Translations under genes and position numbers: made by a program | Shown: positions 1 to 13,734 of the stretch, piece after piece | Position numbering within the stretch: the stretch's first letter is position 1 | Layout of the letters: each line of letters starts with the position of its first letter | Source of the DNA: Montifringilla adamsi | Lineage: Eukaryota > Chordata > Aves > Passeriformes > Passeridae | Direction of reading: 5' to 3' | NCBI GenBank assembly: GCA_017590115.1 | Contig: JAGGNK010006559.1 | Location: 9,227,784 to 9,291,783, forward strand | Length of the DNA: 64,000 nucleotides | The notes under the pieces: generated by a model | Told to the model about the DNA's origin: nothing | The model's database searches: none | Seen by the model: only the letters and a program-made list of their open reading frames with translations

Positions 1-2007
1 AGAAAACTTATCTTTTAGCATAGTAAAAAAGACTGTGTAATGTTTATTGATATTGTGTGTGTGTGTGTACATGATTTTTTTCTCCAAAGTGATTTACATT
101 TCAGAAATAGGAAAGCATATTTGGAACTCTAATGATAAGGTTAAAATTACAAAGAATTCAGCAAAGGCTAAGAAATTAGCAAGAGAGAAGATGGGGAACA
201 GTGTAAAGTAAGTAATGTAGTATATGAATATAGTATGAATATTTAGAGTTAGGTCTCCAAGATTTAACTAGAGTCTAACTTGCATGTGCTATGTAGTTTT
301 TGTCACAGCTCTCTCCTTGCCTAATGCTCTTTTCCCATAGCTTTTTCCATACTTCTTTGCTTTGTTATTTTTTATTCTTAATGTTCTGCTTTTTTCTCTA
401 CTTTTTTTTTTTTTTTTTTTAAAGCTCTATGCCCCTTTGCTTTCTGGTTTATTACTTTCTAGTAATTCAGCCTTTCAGAGCCCAGCATTTACAACTTTCC
501 TAGTCAGTTCCCACAAATCTGTTTCATATTATGCAAAATGAAATGTCCATTATTATTGAACATACTCTTCTTTTGAGATGCAGTAACATCTTGGGCCATG
601 TATGCATTACTACATATGACTATATACAGAAGCTTTCTTATTTTTGAAAAAAAGTACAGTAAAATCTCCATGGTACTACATGGACCTGTGAATCAGCATA
701 TTTTTTATAATTCATATTTTTTCAGCTTAGTATCTGAAATCAGAATTGTTCCAGAATTTGTCCAAAGTGTGCAGGTCTTTCTAATAATCTTTTAACTGAT
801 AAAATTAATTGAAAAATCCAGCAAACAGGTTTGGCAAGGACAGTCATTCTATCAGAATACAGTAACAGATATGACTAAAAGAAAGCCAACAAAATAGTTG
901 GGTTTTTTCTTGCTTTGGAAATGTTGCAGGGAAGTATTAACGAAGAAAGTGCTGTTGTATCACACTAATAAGTTCCAAAGTCTATATTAAAAAATTAAAT
1001 ACTTTAATTAATTATTAATATCAGCTCCTCAGCTGCTAAGCACAACTTGGATGAACTTCAGAGAACATTAACATTACCACAAAAACAAAGGGAGTACATG
1101 AAATCTCGTTGTTTCCTGTTACCTTACCAGCCAAGACATTATTGCAGCATCAAAGTAGAAATTAGTTTTTCACATCTGGATTAAGAGAAAATGTACGCCT
1201 TTTCACTGCTGAAAACCTTTTTCTGTTCATTCAGCAGAAAGGTTTCTCTGAGCTCGATTTTCTCGCTGTAGAAAAGGAACTCAGTTCCTGCCTATAGCAT
1301 AGAAATTATACGAATCTGACTATGATATTGTGTTATCATCCATTTACTTAAAAATATAGTTTACAACAAAGTTTAAATTACTCCATTTCAGCATATGAAA
1401 ATCCAGGGATCATTTGATTTTTCACCTCCATTAATTTGGTTCTGCGGATCATCCTATTGTGCCATCCTTTCTTTTCAAGTACCAACATCCATTATGGAAT
1501 TTCTTGAATTTTGTATACAGGCATTCTTAATCTTTCACCACCTCATTGCTTTGGTACTTGCTACTTCTCAGATTGTTGCTAAAAGGCTGTGTTTGAAAAT
1601 CAATATCTAACTTCAGTTAAATATTTCTATGGTATTTTTCCATCTTCTGTTTTGTTGCAAAGAGAAACAAAATCCTTTATCGGTTTATGTTTTGCCAAAC
1701 TTTAGTATCTTCTATAGAAAAAGTGTTCCATATGAGAGGTTGCTGCAGAGCTTTATTAAAAGATCTTTTTTTATCTGAGGTTTAACATCCAGTGTTTTGA
1801 ATTTCAGTTATAGAAACCGGACACAGTATTTCGAAATAAATCTCAACAGGATCACCAGACTCATAGAAAGTAGATTTGGAAAAGATTCCCAGAGTTTACA
1901 TTCCCACTTGGTGTAGCATATAATTTTTCTACAGTATCCTTTTAGCTCTGTTAGTAATTTTATTATTTGTATGAGCATGCTTAGTTTTTCACAGTTTTCT
2001 TTGATTT
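1..2007. other. AT-rich DNA without a recognisable gene
   Basis: The open frames here are at most about 70 codons and resemble no family I know. The stretch holds a 15-bp TG dinucleotide run (54-68) and a 19-T homopolymer (402-420). Around 1848-1905 there is a short passage reminiscent of an inverted CR1 tail, but it is too decayed to annotate. I see no splice-site arrangement or promoter that stands out. Confidence 0.6.
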
Positions 2008-2475
2008 ATAGAATCATAGAATCAAAAGGGGTTGGAAGGATCATCTGATTCAATCTTTCTTGGCACAAGCAAGGTCTAGAAAAACTGTCACAGTACCCTG
2101 ATCAGATGAATCTTGAATTTATCCAAGGTTGGGGAATCCACAATTTGTCTGGGGAGATTATTCCAATGACTGATTTCTCTCCTTGTAAAAAATGTTCCTC
2201 TTGTGCCCAATTGGAATCTTTGCAGGAGTAACTTGTACACAATATCCCTTGTCTTTTCCATGGGACTCCATGAAAAAGAGAATCTCCATCTTCTTTGAAG
2301 CCACCCTTTAAGTATTGGAACATGATGATAAGACATCTTCTAAACCTTCTTTTCTCAAGGCTGATCAAACATAGTTCTCTGAGCCTTTTCTTTTAATGGC
2401 AGGAACCCTAATCCTAAGGACATCTTTGTGGCTCTTTGATTGTTTTTGTGTTCCTTTTCAAACTCACTCCAACCT
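2008..2475 (-). mobile_element. CR1 LINE 3'-end fragment
   Basis: On the plus strand the element opens with the inverted CR1 terminus (ATAGAATCATAGAATC at 2008) followed by a GGTTGGAAGGATCATCTGATTCAA-like passage, the hallmark of the avian CR1 3' untranslated region read backwards. The next 450 bases keep the order of the CR1 tail: the 'local closing' block near 2150, the inverted 'cause of bleeding' block near 2180-2300, and a final passage at 2420-2470 matching the 'large majority' end of the usual tail. It is 5'-truncated, as most CR1 copies are. Two overlapping minus-strand open frames (82 and 88 codons) are by-products of the non-coding tail. The subfamily cannot be named by eye. Confidence 0.85.
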
Positions 2476-5400
2476 GACTAAATCTTCCATAATAATGTAA
2501 TTAGGTCAGTTTTTTCTCATCTATTATTTGCTTTGAGTTTATAGAAACTAACCTAACTGTTATCCAAGTATCAAGATCTGGCACTTTAGACTATTTGATA
2601 TTTTCCCATAATTTTTAAAATGGTTAATTTATCAATGTCTAAGTCATTCTATATGATTTTATCAGGTTCCTTGCACTGATATTTCCTATAAACATGAAAA
2701 TTTGAATAATTCCTATAAGCAATGAAAATTTGAAATGGCATTGGCCCCATAGTTTTTTTCTGGATTTCCAATTCTTAAGAATCTTTATGACAAGTCAATG
2801 AAAAATTACTGAAAAAATTTAAGTTCACTTTCCATGATTCTGCATGGAGTTTTTCAGTTTTCCAGTAGTGAAATTTCTAGAGACACATTAGAATTAGATC
2901 AAAGTTCCTGACATCAAAGATATATTAAGAAAACTTTAAGAATCCTCTTTCAGACTTTATATCAGTTCACATGTAAAAGTTTTACCCTGTCAGACACTTT
3001 GATCAGTTAGCCTAAGCAACATTAATATTAGAGAAAGCCCTTATAAGTACCACATAACTTTTACATGAAATCATGAGATCTGGGACTATTGCACAAAACA
3101 TCGTAAATCACATGTTAATTAAACCATTATTAAATCACAGTTATATAAAGAAAGTATTAGCAGAATGATATCTACATCAAGAGTAATGAAAATGATGCTT
3201 AAAAAAAAACACCTGATAAAAAAACTCCCAATAATTTCTGTACAATCAATCTTTTTTCCCCATTTTTTGGTGTGATTCTTCTCCAAGACACTCAAGATAA
3301 ATATATGGGGTTTTCAACCCCATAAATATTCTGGTCTCAGTTGTAGTACCTAGTATCAATAAACTGCAATGTAATCTGGCTGCTGCCGGCTGATTGTGCA
3401 TTATCCTCCCTCCGGAAGAGAAAATCTTGCTCAACCCAAGAATATTTTTGGCACACAAAGCCCCTGACCCTGAGATAGACTCCTCTGCCTGAGATAAGGA
3501 AAAGATAGGAATAGTCCTTTGTACATCTTGACACAAGTGTTAGCTTTGTGGATAGCTTTTCAGAGCCGTGGTGTGTTATAAGGAGACGAAAGTAAGCTGA
3601 GAATCAGAGTGAATACCTCTGTCTCCGATTTCACCCTTCTCACCCATACTGTTGTGGGAGGCTTTGATATGAGTCTCAGCAGCAGGGAGGATGCCAGGAA
3701 AACTCAGCACTTTGTGATGCCATCTTGTACTCCTCTAACACTACTTCGCAGTCCAGAGGAGAAGCTATTGCACTCTGTGGCCCTTGTAACTGTTTGATGT
3801 ATGGAGTCAGAGCAACGTACAGGGATAATACTCACTCCAACACAGGACATTGTAAAATAGACACAACTTCAATGCATTCTTTCACTGCTGAGCAAATACT
3901 TTGGCAGTGACATGACTTAACCTTCTTTCTCAGGATGGCAAAGGCCCTTGTAAAATTCTGAGTGTGCTTCAGGGAGGTATGTTTGTAAGTAGTAGAGACA
4001 GCAGCACACTAAATAGGCTTTTCTAGGTGTTTCTTAATTTCTGAGGCTATCACTCTTTATCACTTGGCATGATCTAGTTCTCATTATTTGTGCGTAGAAC
4101 ACTGTTCACTGCTATTTTCTAGTTTTATTTCTGAGCTATATGGTGAAGAGAAACATTTAAAATAAACCTGCACTGAAAATGAAATATCAAAATTTATGTG
4201 TTTATGTTGTTAGTTAGTGTGACTTGTCTATGATGCCATGTTTTCATTGTTTTTATTGTTACCAGATCTGGAAGGGAATCTGATAGGAAAATTGCATACT
4301 TTACAGATCACTGGTTGAACTCCAGAAAGTCAGCTGGCAGGAAAATTGCCTGAGCTCAGAGACCACAAAGTTTTTGTACGATCGTTCCTGAACATCTGAT
4401 CTATAAAAGAGTTATTAGAACCTAAAAGTAAAGTGATTTGCTGAGAACTTTAAAGCAGAAATATGTGGGTTATGAATTCAATTAGCAAATACAACAGCAA
4501 ATTGCTATAATACCATGAAATATGAATAAAAACCTGCTCATTCTTATCTCAATCTCTTGAAAGTAAAGGCAAACTTTAAATTAGGCATGTCCTCATTTTT
4601 TTAATAGAATTGTCCTTATCTAGATTAAGCCTCTTCTTAATATTAAAGAGACTTATTGAGACACAAAATATCTGTTTCCAGATTAGGAACATTAGGGAAC
4701 TAATGTTTCAATAAGTTTTCAATTGTACAAGAGGAAAGAAACTTTGAGACCGTCTGCTCAGCAGTCCATCCTACCTTAGGGCATGACACAAAACCAAAAA
4801 ACAATTTGGAATTTTTCTACTGATTGCAAAAAGCTCTTACTCAGACCTTATAGCTGTCCTTATGTAGTTCTTACAAATAGAAGTGAACCATCTGAAGAAT
4901 TTTAGACCTTTTCTTAGAAACAGGCCAAGTCTTAACTGGCTGAGAGTACCCAATTTTGTATTTGGGGAAAAAATACTGTTGATTGATACTTTACGACAGC
5001 CTGTCAGGAGAAAAAAAAAAAAAAATAAACCGAAAGTAATTTTAAAAAAATCCCAAAAAAACAAAAACAAACAGACAAAAAGAAAACCCAAAAACCAAAA
5101 AAGCCAAAACCTTTCAGGTTTGAGCTTTGTTTAGGGAACATAGTTAGTGGGTTTCTAAAAAAAAAGTAAAAATTAATTCAAATATGAAAACTCTTGATTA
5201 GATAGATGTGCTCGCACCATTCATGAGCCCCTTTAGCTGCTGCAGAGGATTCTGGCTACTTATTATGAAGGAGATCCTTGTCTGACATACAGATGCATGT
5301 TTTATCTCTCATGAAGACAGTAAAGAATAACCCTGATATGAAGATGTTTATCAATTTGTGTTAGAATAAAAATTCTGAGCTTTTTGTCCTTAGCTGGCCT

Positions 5401-7696
5401 CAAATAATTTCAGCTTATCTTGTTTATCTGCTAACAGTAGAGATTCAAGTACAACTTTGAAACAAATATGAAGGTATTTGGTTTGTGGGGAGAGTATTTC
5501 CTATTTCCCATTTCTTCCTCCAATGCTATTACTTTGTCTCCATAAGACATTACAGAAGGCTAAAAGCCACAATCTTAGAAAATTGTACTAGGATTAATTC
5601 GTAGCCAAACAGAAAAAAAAGAGTGGTCTTAACAGAAGAAAAAAAAGAAAAAAAACAAAGCAGAAATAAAGCTGAACTTGGCTCATGCAACCAATATAAA
5701 CTGGACTTTAATTCACATAACTGAAACAGAATTTTTTGTTTTTGGTGTTGTTGTTGTTGTTGTTTGGTTTTGGTTTTTTTAACAGGGTTTGACTTCTTAG
5801 TGCAGCCTTTTTTGATGTATTCATGTGATTCCTCAAAGTTCTCTGGGGGTAAATACTGAAATGAATTCACTTATCTGAGAAAAAAAAAATATACCACTGA
5901 TATAGTTGCCTGGAGAAATATTAGGAAAAACAAATAAATCACAATAGCAGAATCATTCCAGAGGGGAAAGAAACTCCAGAGACAGAGTGTTCTCTTGCAC
6001 ATACAGTATATTAGAGATGCAAGTTACCTCAAGGCTTTCAATTGATTTGATTTTTCTGTGGTTGGATTGACTCACTATTTCAAGGTCCTTGATTCTTTAT
6101 TATGTTGTTGTTTTCTTCTTTATTATGTTTTTATTTTGAAATATTATGCTCAGAAGCAGTATTTTGAATATGGTATGAAGATACCGGGATACATGAGAGC
6201 ACAGACATTTTCATACTACCCCATCATTCCCTCAGTTGAAATTACTTTTGAACACCTCTTTCCTTCTTCAACCCACCTCCCTTCCCCCACTCCTGCACTG
6301 TCTCACACATACATTTAAATTTTGGGAGAAATAAAACTCAAAAGACCTGCTACTGTGGTAAAATAAGTGAAGACATTCAGAGTTCTTGTGACTAGTACAT
6401 GATTTTAAATCAGTTATTAAGAATGAAGTCTGTGATCATCTTCTCATGGGTATCATGCTGAGTAACTTAGAGAAGGGGAAGAACAGCATGTTGCAAAAGC
6501 ACATGGTTTGTCTTTTGCAGGTTGACCTAGACTTAAGATATGATCTCAACTACGTTGCCTACAATTGTATTTTTCCAGTCATTGAGGTCCATTTTTACAC
6601 AAAGATGGATGTTGAATGAAATGTCTAAGAGACCTTGCTTCTACCACCTGAGAAAACTTTCAGGAGTCAGGCCAAAACTGGCTTTTCTTCTTGCTTGTTT
6701 TTAATTTTGACAAGCTGCCAATAGCTATCCATACATCATCTGTTATGACTTTTTTGAAAAACAAGAAAAATTACTCACATGGTTTAGTTACACTCATTTC
6801 ATTGTCATGTAGGACTCATAATTATTTTTGAACGTCATTTGCTTAAACTTCTTCTAATAGCTTTTAAAAAAACCTGCACAGGATGTGGACACATGAAGAG
6901 TTTCTGACAGAGATTGCTTGATTTGTAAGCTCAAGATGGACCGTAAGTTTTACTGTATGACATTTCATAATGCACTTTTAAATGTCAGATAACTATCAAA
7001 CCATCTAAAGGATTTTACTGGTTGTTATTATTTTTGTGCGTGTCTGACATGTAGAGAGATTATTATCTCTTTGCTTTATTAATATTTAGCAGTTGTATTC
7101 TATGTCAAAGACCTGAGGCAATTGGCACTTTGTTCAGTTGCAATATGTTATGCAGTTGTTACACTGGTTCCACTATACAGTGCAGGTAGAAGAGGATTTT
7201 TCTGCCCATAGGAGTTTACAAAAACACATGAAAGGTCAGTGTAATTCTCTCTCAGAACCATGACAATGAGAGCAGCAGAGGAGCACATCATGTAGCGAAA
7301 GTGGTGTGCAAAAGGGATCAAAGGCAGACATGGTAATGCTCTGTGGCTGAGCAGTACAGCCTCCTCAGGCAAAGTGGGAGCTAAAACACCGTTTCAATTC
7401 AATCTAACCTTCCTAGGGGAACATTTCCAGGGGGTCACTTCAAAGGCAACTTCCTGTGTGGAAAACTCAAATGAGTTCTGTCTCAGCCACTGGAGGTACA
7501 GTCAGTTGCAGCATTGGTAGCCCTCACTGTCTTTGAAGATGTGGTCCTCTCTACTGAATAAAGGATAAGATTTACCAGCTCTTTGTGTTGCTGCTGTCTG
7601 GCACAGCTACAACCATGTTGTTTGTGCTTAAAACAAGGCTTTCTGCTAGCTGGTCATCTCTTAGTGGAGTAGGCCTGGTGGCTGTAAGTCAGACAC
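2476..7696. other. Unique AT-rich DNA, low-complexity patches, no gene
   Basis: No frame looks like a real exon. The opposing frames at 4837-5134 are created by an A-rich tract (about 5008-5110) that encodes Lys/Asn on one strand and Phe/Leu on the other. A 106-codon minus-strand frame at 5550-5870 runs through Lys/Gln low complexity, including a GTT trinucleotide run near 5744-5764. The passage 3350-3560 is somewhat richer in G and C but has no recognisable product. Nothing here is annotated as functional. Confidence 0.55.
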
Positions 7697-8157
7697 TAAA
7701 AACAGTTTACTAATTAAAAAAAAATTGTAGTAATACTACTAATAATATAAAGATAAGGAAAAAAGAAAAAAAAAAAACAGGAAAAGATCCAATAAAGACA
7801 AGTGAAGGCAATGAAAACCATTGCTCGCCACCATCACCAAGTGGCATATCCAGCTGAGCATGCCCCGCTGCCAACCTCCTCCCTAGTGTGGCTGCTGAAC
7901 ACAGTGCCATATGGTGTGGAATGTCCATTTGGCCATTCTGTCCTGGCTGTGTACCCTCACAACCCCTTGTGCACCCTCGGCACACCCACTGGTGGGGTGG
8001 GGTGAGTCATAAAAGGTCTCGACACTGTGTAAGCTCTGCTCCGCTGTACCTACACTATCCGTGTGTCACCAACGCAATTTTCAGCACAAATCCAAAACAC
8101 AACCCTTTACAAGCTACTGTGAATAAACTTAACTCTATCCTAGCCAAAAACAGTGCA
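7697..8157 (+). mobile_element. Partial ERV LTR (avian ERVL/ERVK-type family), 5'-truncated
   Basis: The sequence follows the 3' three-quarters of a very common avian long terminal repeat. It has an A/T-rich block with repeated ACTAATAAT-like units (7697-7760), a 'TTGCTCACCACC'-like block near 7823, a 'GTGGAATGTCCATTTGGCC' block near 7915, a 'CTGGCTGTGTACCCTC' block near 7943, and a terminal 'CTATCCTAGCCAAAAACAGTGCA' passage. A TATA-like ATAAAAG lies near 8010 and an AATAAA at 8122-8127. The usual 5' edge (TGTTGTGGTTTAA) is missing, so the copy is truncated or too decayed to follow upstream. No internal retroviral coding sequence adjoins it. The two open frames across it (67 and 91 codons) are incidental. 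The class assignment is from memory and uncertain; that this is an LTR is more secure. Confidence 0.7.
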
Positions 8158-11100
8158 AGATGAAGAAAGGACCTGTGCAAGCCAGCACATGTGTTTGTTG
8201 GTCATATCAGAAGGAGTTACCACGATCAAAGTGATTATCTCAATCACAATTTTAGGCGAATGCCCCATCCTCCCTCAGGGCATAACATATTCAAGTATTA
8301 AAGAAACCCCTATATAGAGTAGTATAGGTTAAACTAGAAATATTTTGCTGCACAGTAGAAGTAAGAAAAGAGTAATGATATATTTCTTCTAGATATCTCT
8401 CATAATCTCTCTGCCTAAAATGCTTTAGAAATGTAGAAATAGCTTCATTGGAACAACCTAAGACAGATACAATATTACAGGTAGGCACATCTATGTCCTC
8501 TTTAATTTCGCTTTGATGCTGCTTATTTGTCCTACACCTGTATACCTCAGTGAATATAATTCAGATTTGAGTTTTCACAATGAAAAATCAGTAAAAAATA
8601 AAATTCACAACTGATTCGGTCTTGACGCTTTTGTCTCACATTTTGTTACATCCCTGTGTACAATGTAGTCTGTTAGTTTTTATAGAAGTGATTTAGGAGC
8701 TTCTTTGGGGGAAAAGGGCACTATTTGTAAGTGTGATCTTTTCACATAACTCTCCTTTATTCAGGCACAGTCAAATATGATTTGGTGAGACTAAAACTGT
8801 TCAGAAAAGAAATAATTTTTATTCCTTGTAAAAAAAAAAATTATATATATATTTTCCAAGCTCTGTACTGAAAATAAATACACTATATTATTGTTGAAGT
8901 AGATAAAAATAATAATGGTCTAATATTATTGATTGTATATGCCACATCCTCTTTTCTCACTTTCTTGCCTTTTTTTTTTCCTGAATGTTTGTCAATAAGA
9001 GGTCAGGATTACTGCTTTTTAATTTTAGTTTCTAACTTTCCTAACTCTTTCCTATTTCAGGTTTGTATTTTTTCTATAATTATTCTTGTCTTGAGATAAA
9101 TTTTTAAATATATTACCCTTTCTCTTTCTTATTTATTTTCTTTTAACCTATCTATGCTATTCTACACTATTTCAATATTTTTTTAACTTTATGCAATTTA
9201 TATGTGCCTTTTTTTTTTTTTAACTTTCCTCCTATGCTTCTTTTAGTTCATCAATTAAAAATATGCAATTTAATTTGACACCAAAATTCTGGTAGCATGG
9301 AAAAGGTCCTGTGTGTTATACTGTCTATGCCATGTTTCATTTCACAGGAACATGAGGTAGGGTACCATGTCATAGGCCACTTTTGAATGGTTTCCATTAA
9401 CAAGCTTTTCTTCCTACTGTCTGTTTCTTTAGCTCCATAAAAGCAAAAAACCCTATTCCCTTTATTTCGCCCGCTTTTATTCTCAGTATGATATCTGGGT
9501 CTCATAGCAAGGAGCAGAAAAAACACATGCTAGTCTCTTTATGCCACTGCAAAACTGATTTTTCCTCACAGTTCTTGAATGTTTAAGATTCTTCCTCTGT
9601 CCTCTTTTAGCCTGTTTGAGATTTTTTTTCTATATTTGATGTTCAAGTCATCCTGTGTTCCTGGTTCAACTCTTTGACAAGCATTGTGACACCTCTCTTT
9701 ACCACCCTACCTATCCTCCTCCTCTGTGGGAATGTGTGCTAGATTAGGAGGATGAGCTAGGACCCTATGTCCCTATCTCATCCACTTCTAAAAGAAAAGA
9801 TATTTCTCCTCTCGATGAAGCTGAGCTGATAGACAACAGGAAGAACTGTCAGCTCTCATCTGAAACCACTTTCCTTCTTACCCTCTCTTCACCCCACTTT
9901 CATTTCAAAAAATGATAAATAACTGAAGCCCCGTCACTGAGAAACATTTCAATGCTCACCTTGAGCATCAATTCCAAGGCCAGACACAAATAAGATAGAA
10001 ATGCAAATTTGTACACACTTTGAAAGCGTAAAGTCCTATGCAAGCGCTAAGTATGATTATGATGACTGTTAGTGATCCTAAGCACTGTGTGATTTCTTAG
10101 GGCAGAACTGAGACTAGTTTGTCATATCAAAGGGAAGTTAGCCTAGATTTGAGGCTCTGCTTTAACTAAGTCAATTTCACACCTGCTCCCTTTGTCAGTC
10201 CATATGTTTGTCATCAATGAAAAATCCTCTCCACATGAGCATTTGCAGTGGGTATGTTTATGACACATTCCATTATCTTCAGTAAATTGGATGGTTCAGT
10301 CCTTGAACTGCTCAATACCCCACACAGGTCTTGTCCGCATTGCAGACTTCACTCAGTTATAGCGTAATTGAGTTGAACTCATCACATAGTGCCTGTGCTT
10401 CTATCTCTGCTGCACAGAGGAATCTTTTCAGCTGCGGTTCAGAGCACTAAGGGATTGTTTTTTTCCCAAATCTAAGAAAAAAGCTAGCCGTTTTGATACC
10501 ACTTAGTCAGTGGAATTGTACAATTTGAGTAAATAATCAATAAGAACCCTTATTTATTTGTGATTTCTTAAGTATTGGTTGGAATTTCTAAAGCTACACT
10601 TTGGGGTTTTTTATATCCAAAATGTTCTCATCTCCGAATGAGTCCATTTCTATTGTGCCTTGAAACAGTTATTGCCTCATTTATCCCTATCCAAAAATGT
10701 TAATTACACCTGACAACATTTTTACTCTATTATGAAGCATTTTTCAGGTTAAAGCACATTGAACGCTTCTGTGTAATGGAGCTAAAGGGTGTTGAATCAA
10801 ACTAAACAGCATTTGCCTTCATTTCATTATTCCTGTAGTCTAGCAAATGCTAGAATTCAGTATTTCATAGTGCTTTAGAAAATTAGCATTCTACCTGGGG
10901 TTACATTTCCTACAGACTTAGCAAAAATAATAGAACGTATGTCCTGGCATAGTGAACATTTAATACATACATAAATCATTGGAAATTATGTATAGAATAT
11001 TATATGAAATACCATTTTGACAAAAGCTGTTTTGTGGTGCTAATTTTCCTCACAGGAAGCTTTCTTTCATAAGTGGAGAAAATCACCTAGGTGCAAGATT

Positions 11101-13677
11101 TAAAGCCAAGGTTTACATCCCGTGTATTTCAGGACCCCATATAAACACATTTCTCTTTGATCTTTCAGAGGTGAGTTGGCAGTCCCTGGAGTGTGACCAC
11201 AATACATAAGGTATGCGTCACCTTGTGACACTTGCTGGATTGATTCCTTCAAGTGAGGTAGTTTGAGGAATTCCTACTTTACAGTTCTCAGTGGGGTTTA
11301 GAGATGAGAGAGATTTCAAGCTGCCAGGTGCCAAAGGCAGGAGCAGAGCTTTAAGTTTCAAGTGAACTTTTACACTGGAATAAATATACTCACAAATTTT
11401 GTAGGTGCCTGCAGGTGGTTAAGTCTTCAGATAATTGCACAGGTATCAAGTTTTTATGGAAAAGTAGAGTACAGACAAAGAATAGTCATTCATTTTTCAG
11501 CAGAATCTGCCAGCTAGCAATTATGAAATGATTAAAAAATAAATTGGGAGGGTGGATTTGTTTAGATTTTTCTTTGTTTTTGTTCTTTTTTCTTTTATTC
11601 TTAAAAGTTTGTAAGAGTTTCCTAATAAGAGGTGTCACAAGGAAACAGCTAATAATTTCCAGCTTACAGAATTTTCTTTTAAATATTTGTATCAACCCTT
11701 CCACATTAAATACTGAGTCACACAAACTCAAAAATATATTCTTTATATGCTGCTGTAGTGTATAAGTGTCTTACACCTTTTTTTTTTTTTTTAATTAGGG
11801 AATTTTAGCCACAACAATTGAAGCATTATGATTCATTTTGGGTCTTGAGTCAAAACGAAGAGAGAGAAGAGACGATAGACTTTAATGAGAAGGATTTCCA
11901 CATTCCAATGGCAACTTACTTATTACAAGAGCTGCAGTATCATGAGAAATGTGAATTAGTTTTCAAGCAGAAAAGTTTTTTCTCAAGCATCAGTAAGTAA
12001 AACAGGCAGAGATGGTATATGTGAAGCCACATGGTCCAGCGGAACAGGGTCTCTTTACCAGATCTGGATCTATAAGGCAATTGAAACAGCAGTGCTTCCA
12101 TCACCCGTATCACAGAAGAAATGGTTGGTTAGATTAATTGAATGAAACCCTGAAAAAGAGAGTTGCTGGGACTAGCTTCATATGTGAATGAAGATAGTTA
12201 AAATTCCCCTAATACTTGTCCTTCCTCTGCTAGCAGGTTTTATCAGGAAACCATATCTTTAGATACAAACTAAAAGACCAGGAGATAATGCATGATTTTA
12301 AATTAACTACATGGCTTGCCTTGTGATGAAATAAATTTATTCACAATATTATGTTATGAATAACATTTCCACTGAACAAAGTTCCTGATATCTTGCTGAC
12401 TTTGTTTTAGAGAATGTTGGGTAAAAAAGTATTAACATCTTAGTTAGTAGGTATAGTATTTTCTCTATAGCTTTGAATTTGCTTCTTGAAAAAGATTAAA
12501 AATTTTCCAACTCTAGGAAAGACATAAAATATAATTATAATGGTCAAAAAATCCCAATGAAAATACAGCTAGGGAAGGCTAAAAGAGAATTATCTCATCA
12601 GAGTTGAAATTATGGTATGAAATGGGAGGAAGGGGAATGTAAGATCTATGCATAAAGTGCTCCCATGTGAAAGTCATCAATCGACCTTAGTATTCATTAT
12701 ATATATGCAGCACAAGTAGTGCACAGGGGGTAAAGAAAGGAAGATTAACTTTTTGCTTCTTTTTTTTTTTAATATTTTTCTCTTTTTATTTTTTCTTTTT
12801 TTTTTCTTTTTTCTTTTTTTCTTTTTTTAATGTTTGTCCAGAGTTGCCACGGAATAAACATGCACTAATGCACTTATGAATTCTTCAGGTGCTCACATTT
12901 AGTTTTTAACAGCCGAAATTTATTCACATGCTCTAAGAATGCATTGTTATATGAAAGCTAAAATATTTGTAGAAGGGTAAGGATTTTAATTCCAGATATC
13001 TATTACAGGTTTAAGTCCTAAAATTATGTCTGATTGTATTTAAAACATACTAGTTGACATAGTAAATTCATTGTTTAATAATTTTTTAATTAATTTACTA
13101 ATCTTTGTTGTAAAATTAATCATGATGAAATAAAATGGCAATAATGGGTTGCCATAAGTGCACACAGAGGCTTTAGAGTGTAAAATCAGCACTGAGGGCT
13201 GGATGTTCTCTCTTTCAGTTCTTTTTCTATTAATGATAGACGTAAGAGTTCTGTAATCAGAGAGAAGAAGCAGCTTTACATACTTTTTTTGAGATTATGC
13301 TATTTTTTGAACTCTTAGAAATGGTAATTTTGGATACTAGGAAAAGAGAAAACTTTTTCAGAAGTAGAACAAGTAAGGAAGCATTTTTGAGAAGAGAATA
13401 TTTTTCATTTGGCTTAAGTATAAAACAAAAATGGAACAAAACTAAATCTTTTATCCCCAAATAGCTATCACTACCAATTAACCTAATTTTTAAAGACTTA
13501 AGTGGCATTCAGACTCACCGTACCCTATTAATGAAAATAAGTTACTTTTGCATTTAACCTTTTAAAAGAAACTTCATTTAAAAAGTATTTATACTGTACC
13601 TGGAAGAGCAAATGTAGAATATCTATGTGTGAGAATTCATGGAGCCTTTTTATCCTTCAAAGCTTGTCTTTCTATCA
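8158..13677. other. Unique AT-rich DNA without a recognisable gene
   Basis: All open frames are under about 95 codons and unlike any family I recognise. T-rich low-complexity tracts occur at 8950-9230 and especially at 12750-12830. The frames at 11486-11765 face each other on opposite strands across an A/T-rich patch and are mutually exclusive shadows. The sequence TGAGGTAGTTTG near 11256 looks like a let-7 seed but has no hairpin partner nearby. Confidence 0.55.
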
Positions 13678-13681
13678 TCTA

Positions 13682-13732
<51 letters not shown>
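13678..13732. repeat. Compound tetranucleotide microsatellite (GTCT)n(ATCT)n
   Basis: Three GTCT units are followed by about ten ATCT units with almost no interruptions. The purity suggests a young, probably length-variable locus. It lies in non-coding DNA. Confidence 0.97.

Positions 13733-13734
<2 letters not shown>

Noticed and set aside
1848..1905. CR1-terminus-like passage (CTCATAGAAAGTAGATTTGGAAAAGATTCCC)
   Set aside because: Too short and decayed, with no following CR1 body; may be a chance resemblance.
4837..5134. Pair of opposing 83-84 codon frames
   Set aside because: Both owe their length to an A-rich low-complexity tract.
5550..5870. 106-codon minus-strand open frame
   Set aside because: Lys/Gln low complexity from A-rich and GTT-repeat DNA.
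11250..11275. let-7-like TGAGGTAGTTTG
   Set aside because: No complementary arm within hairpin distance; only a seed-length match.
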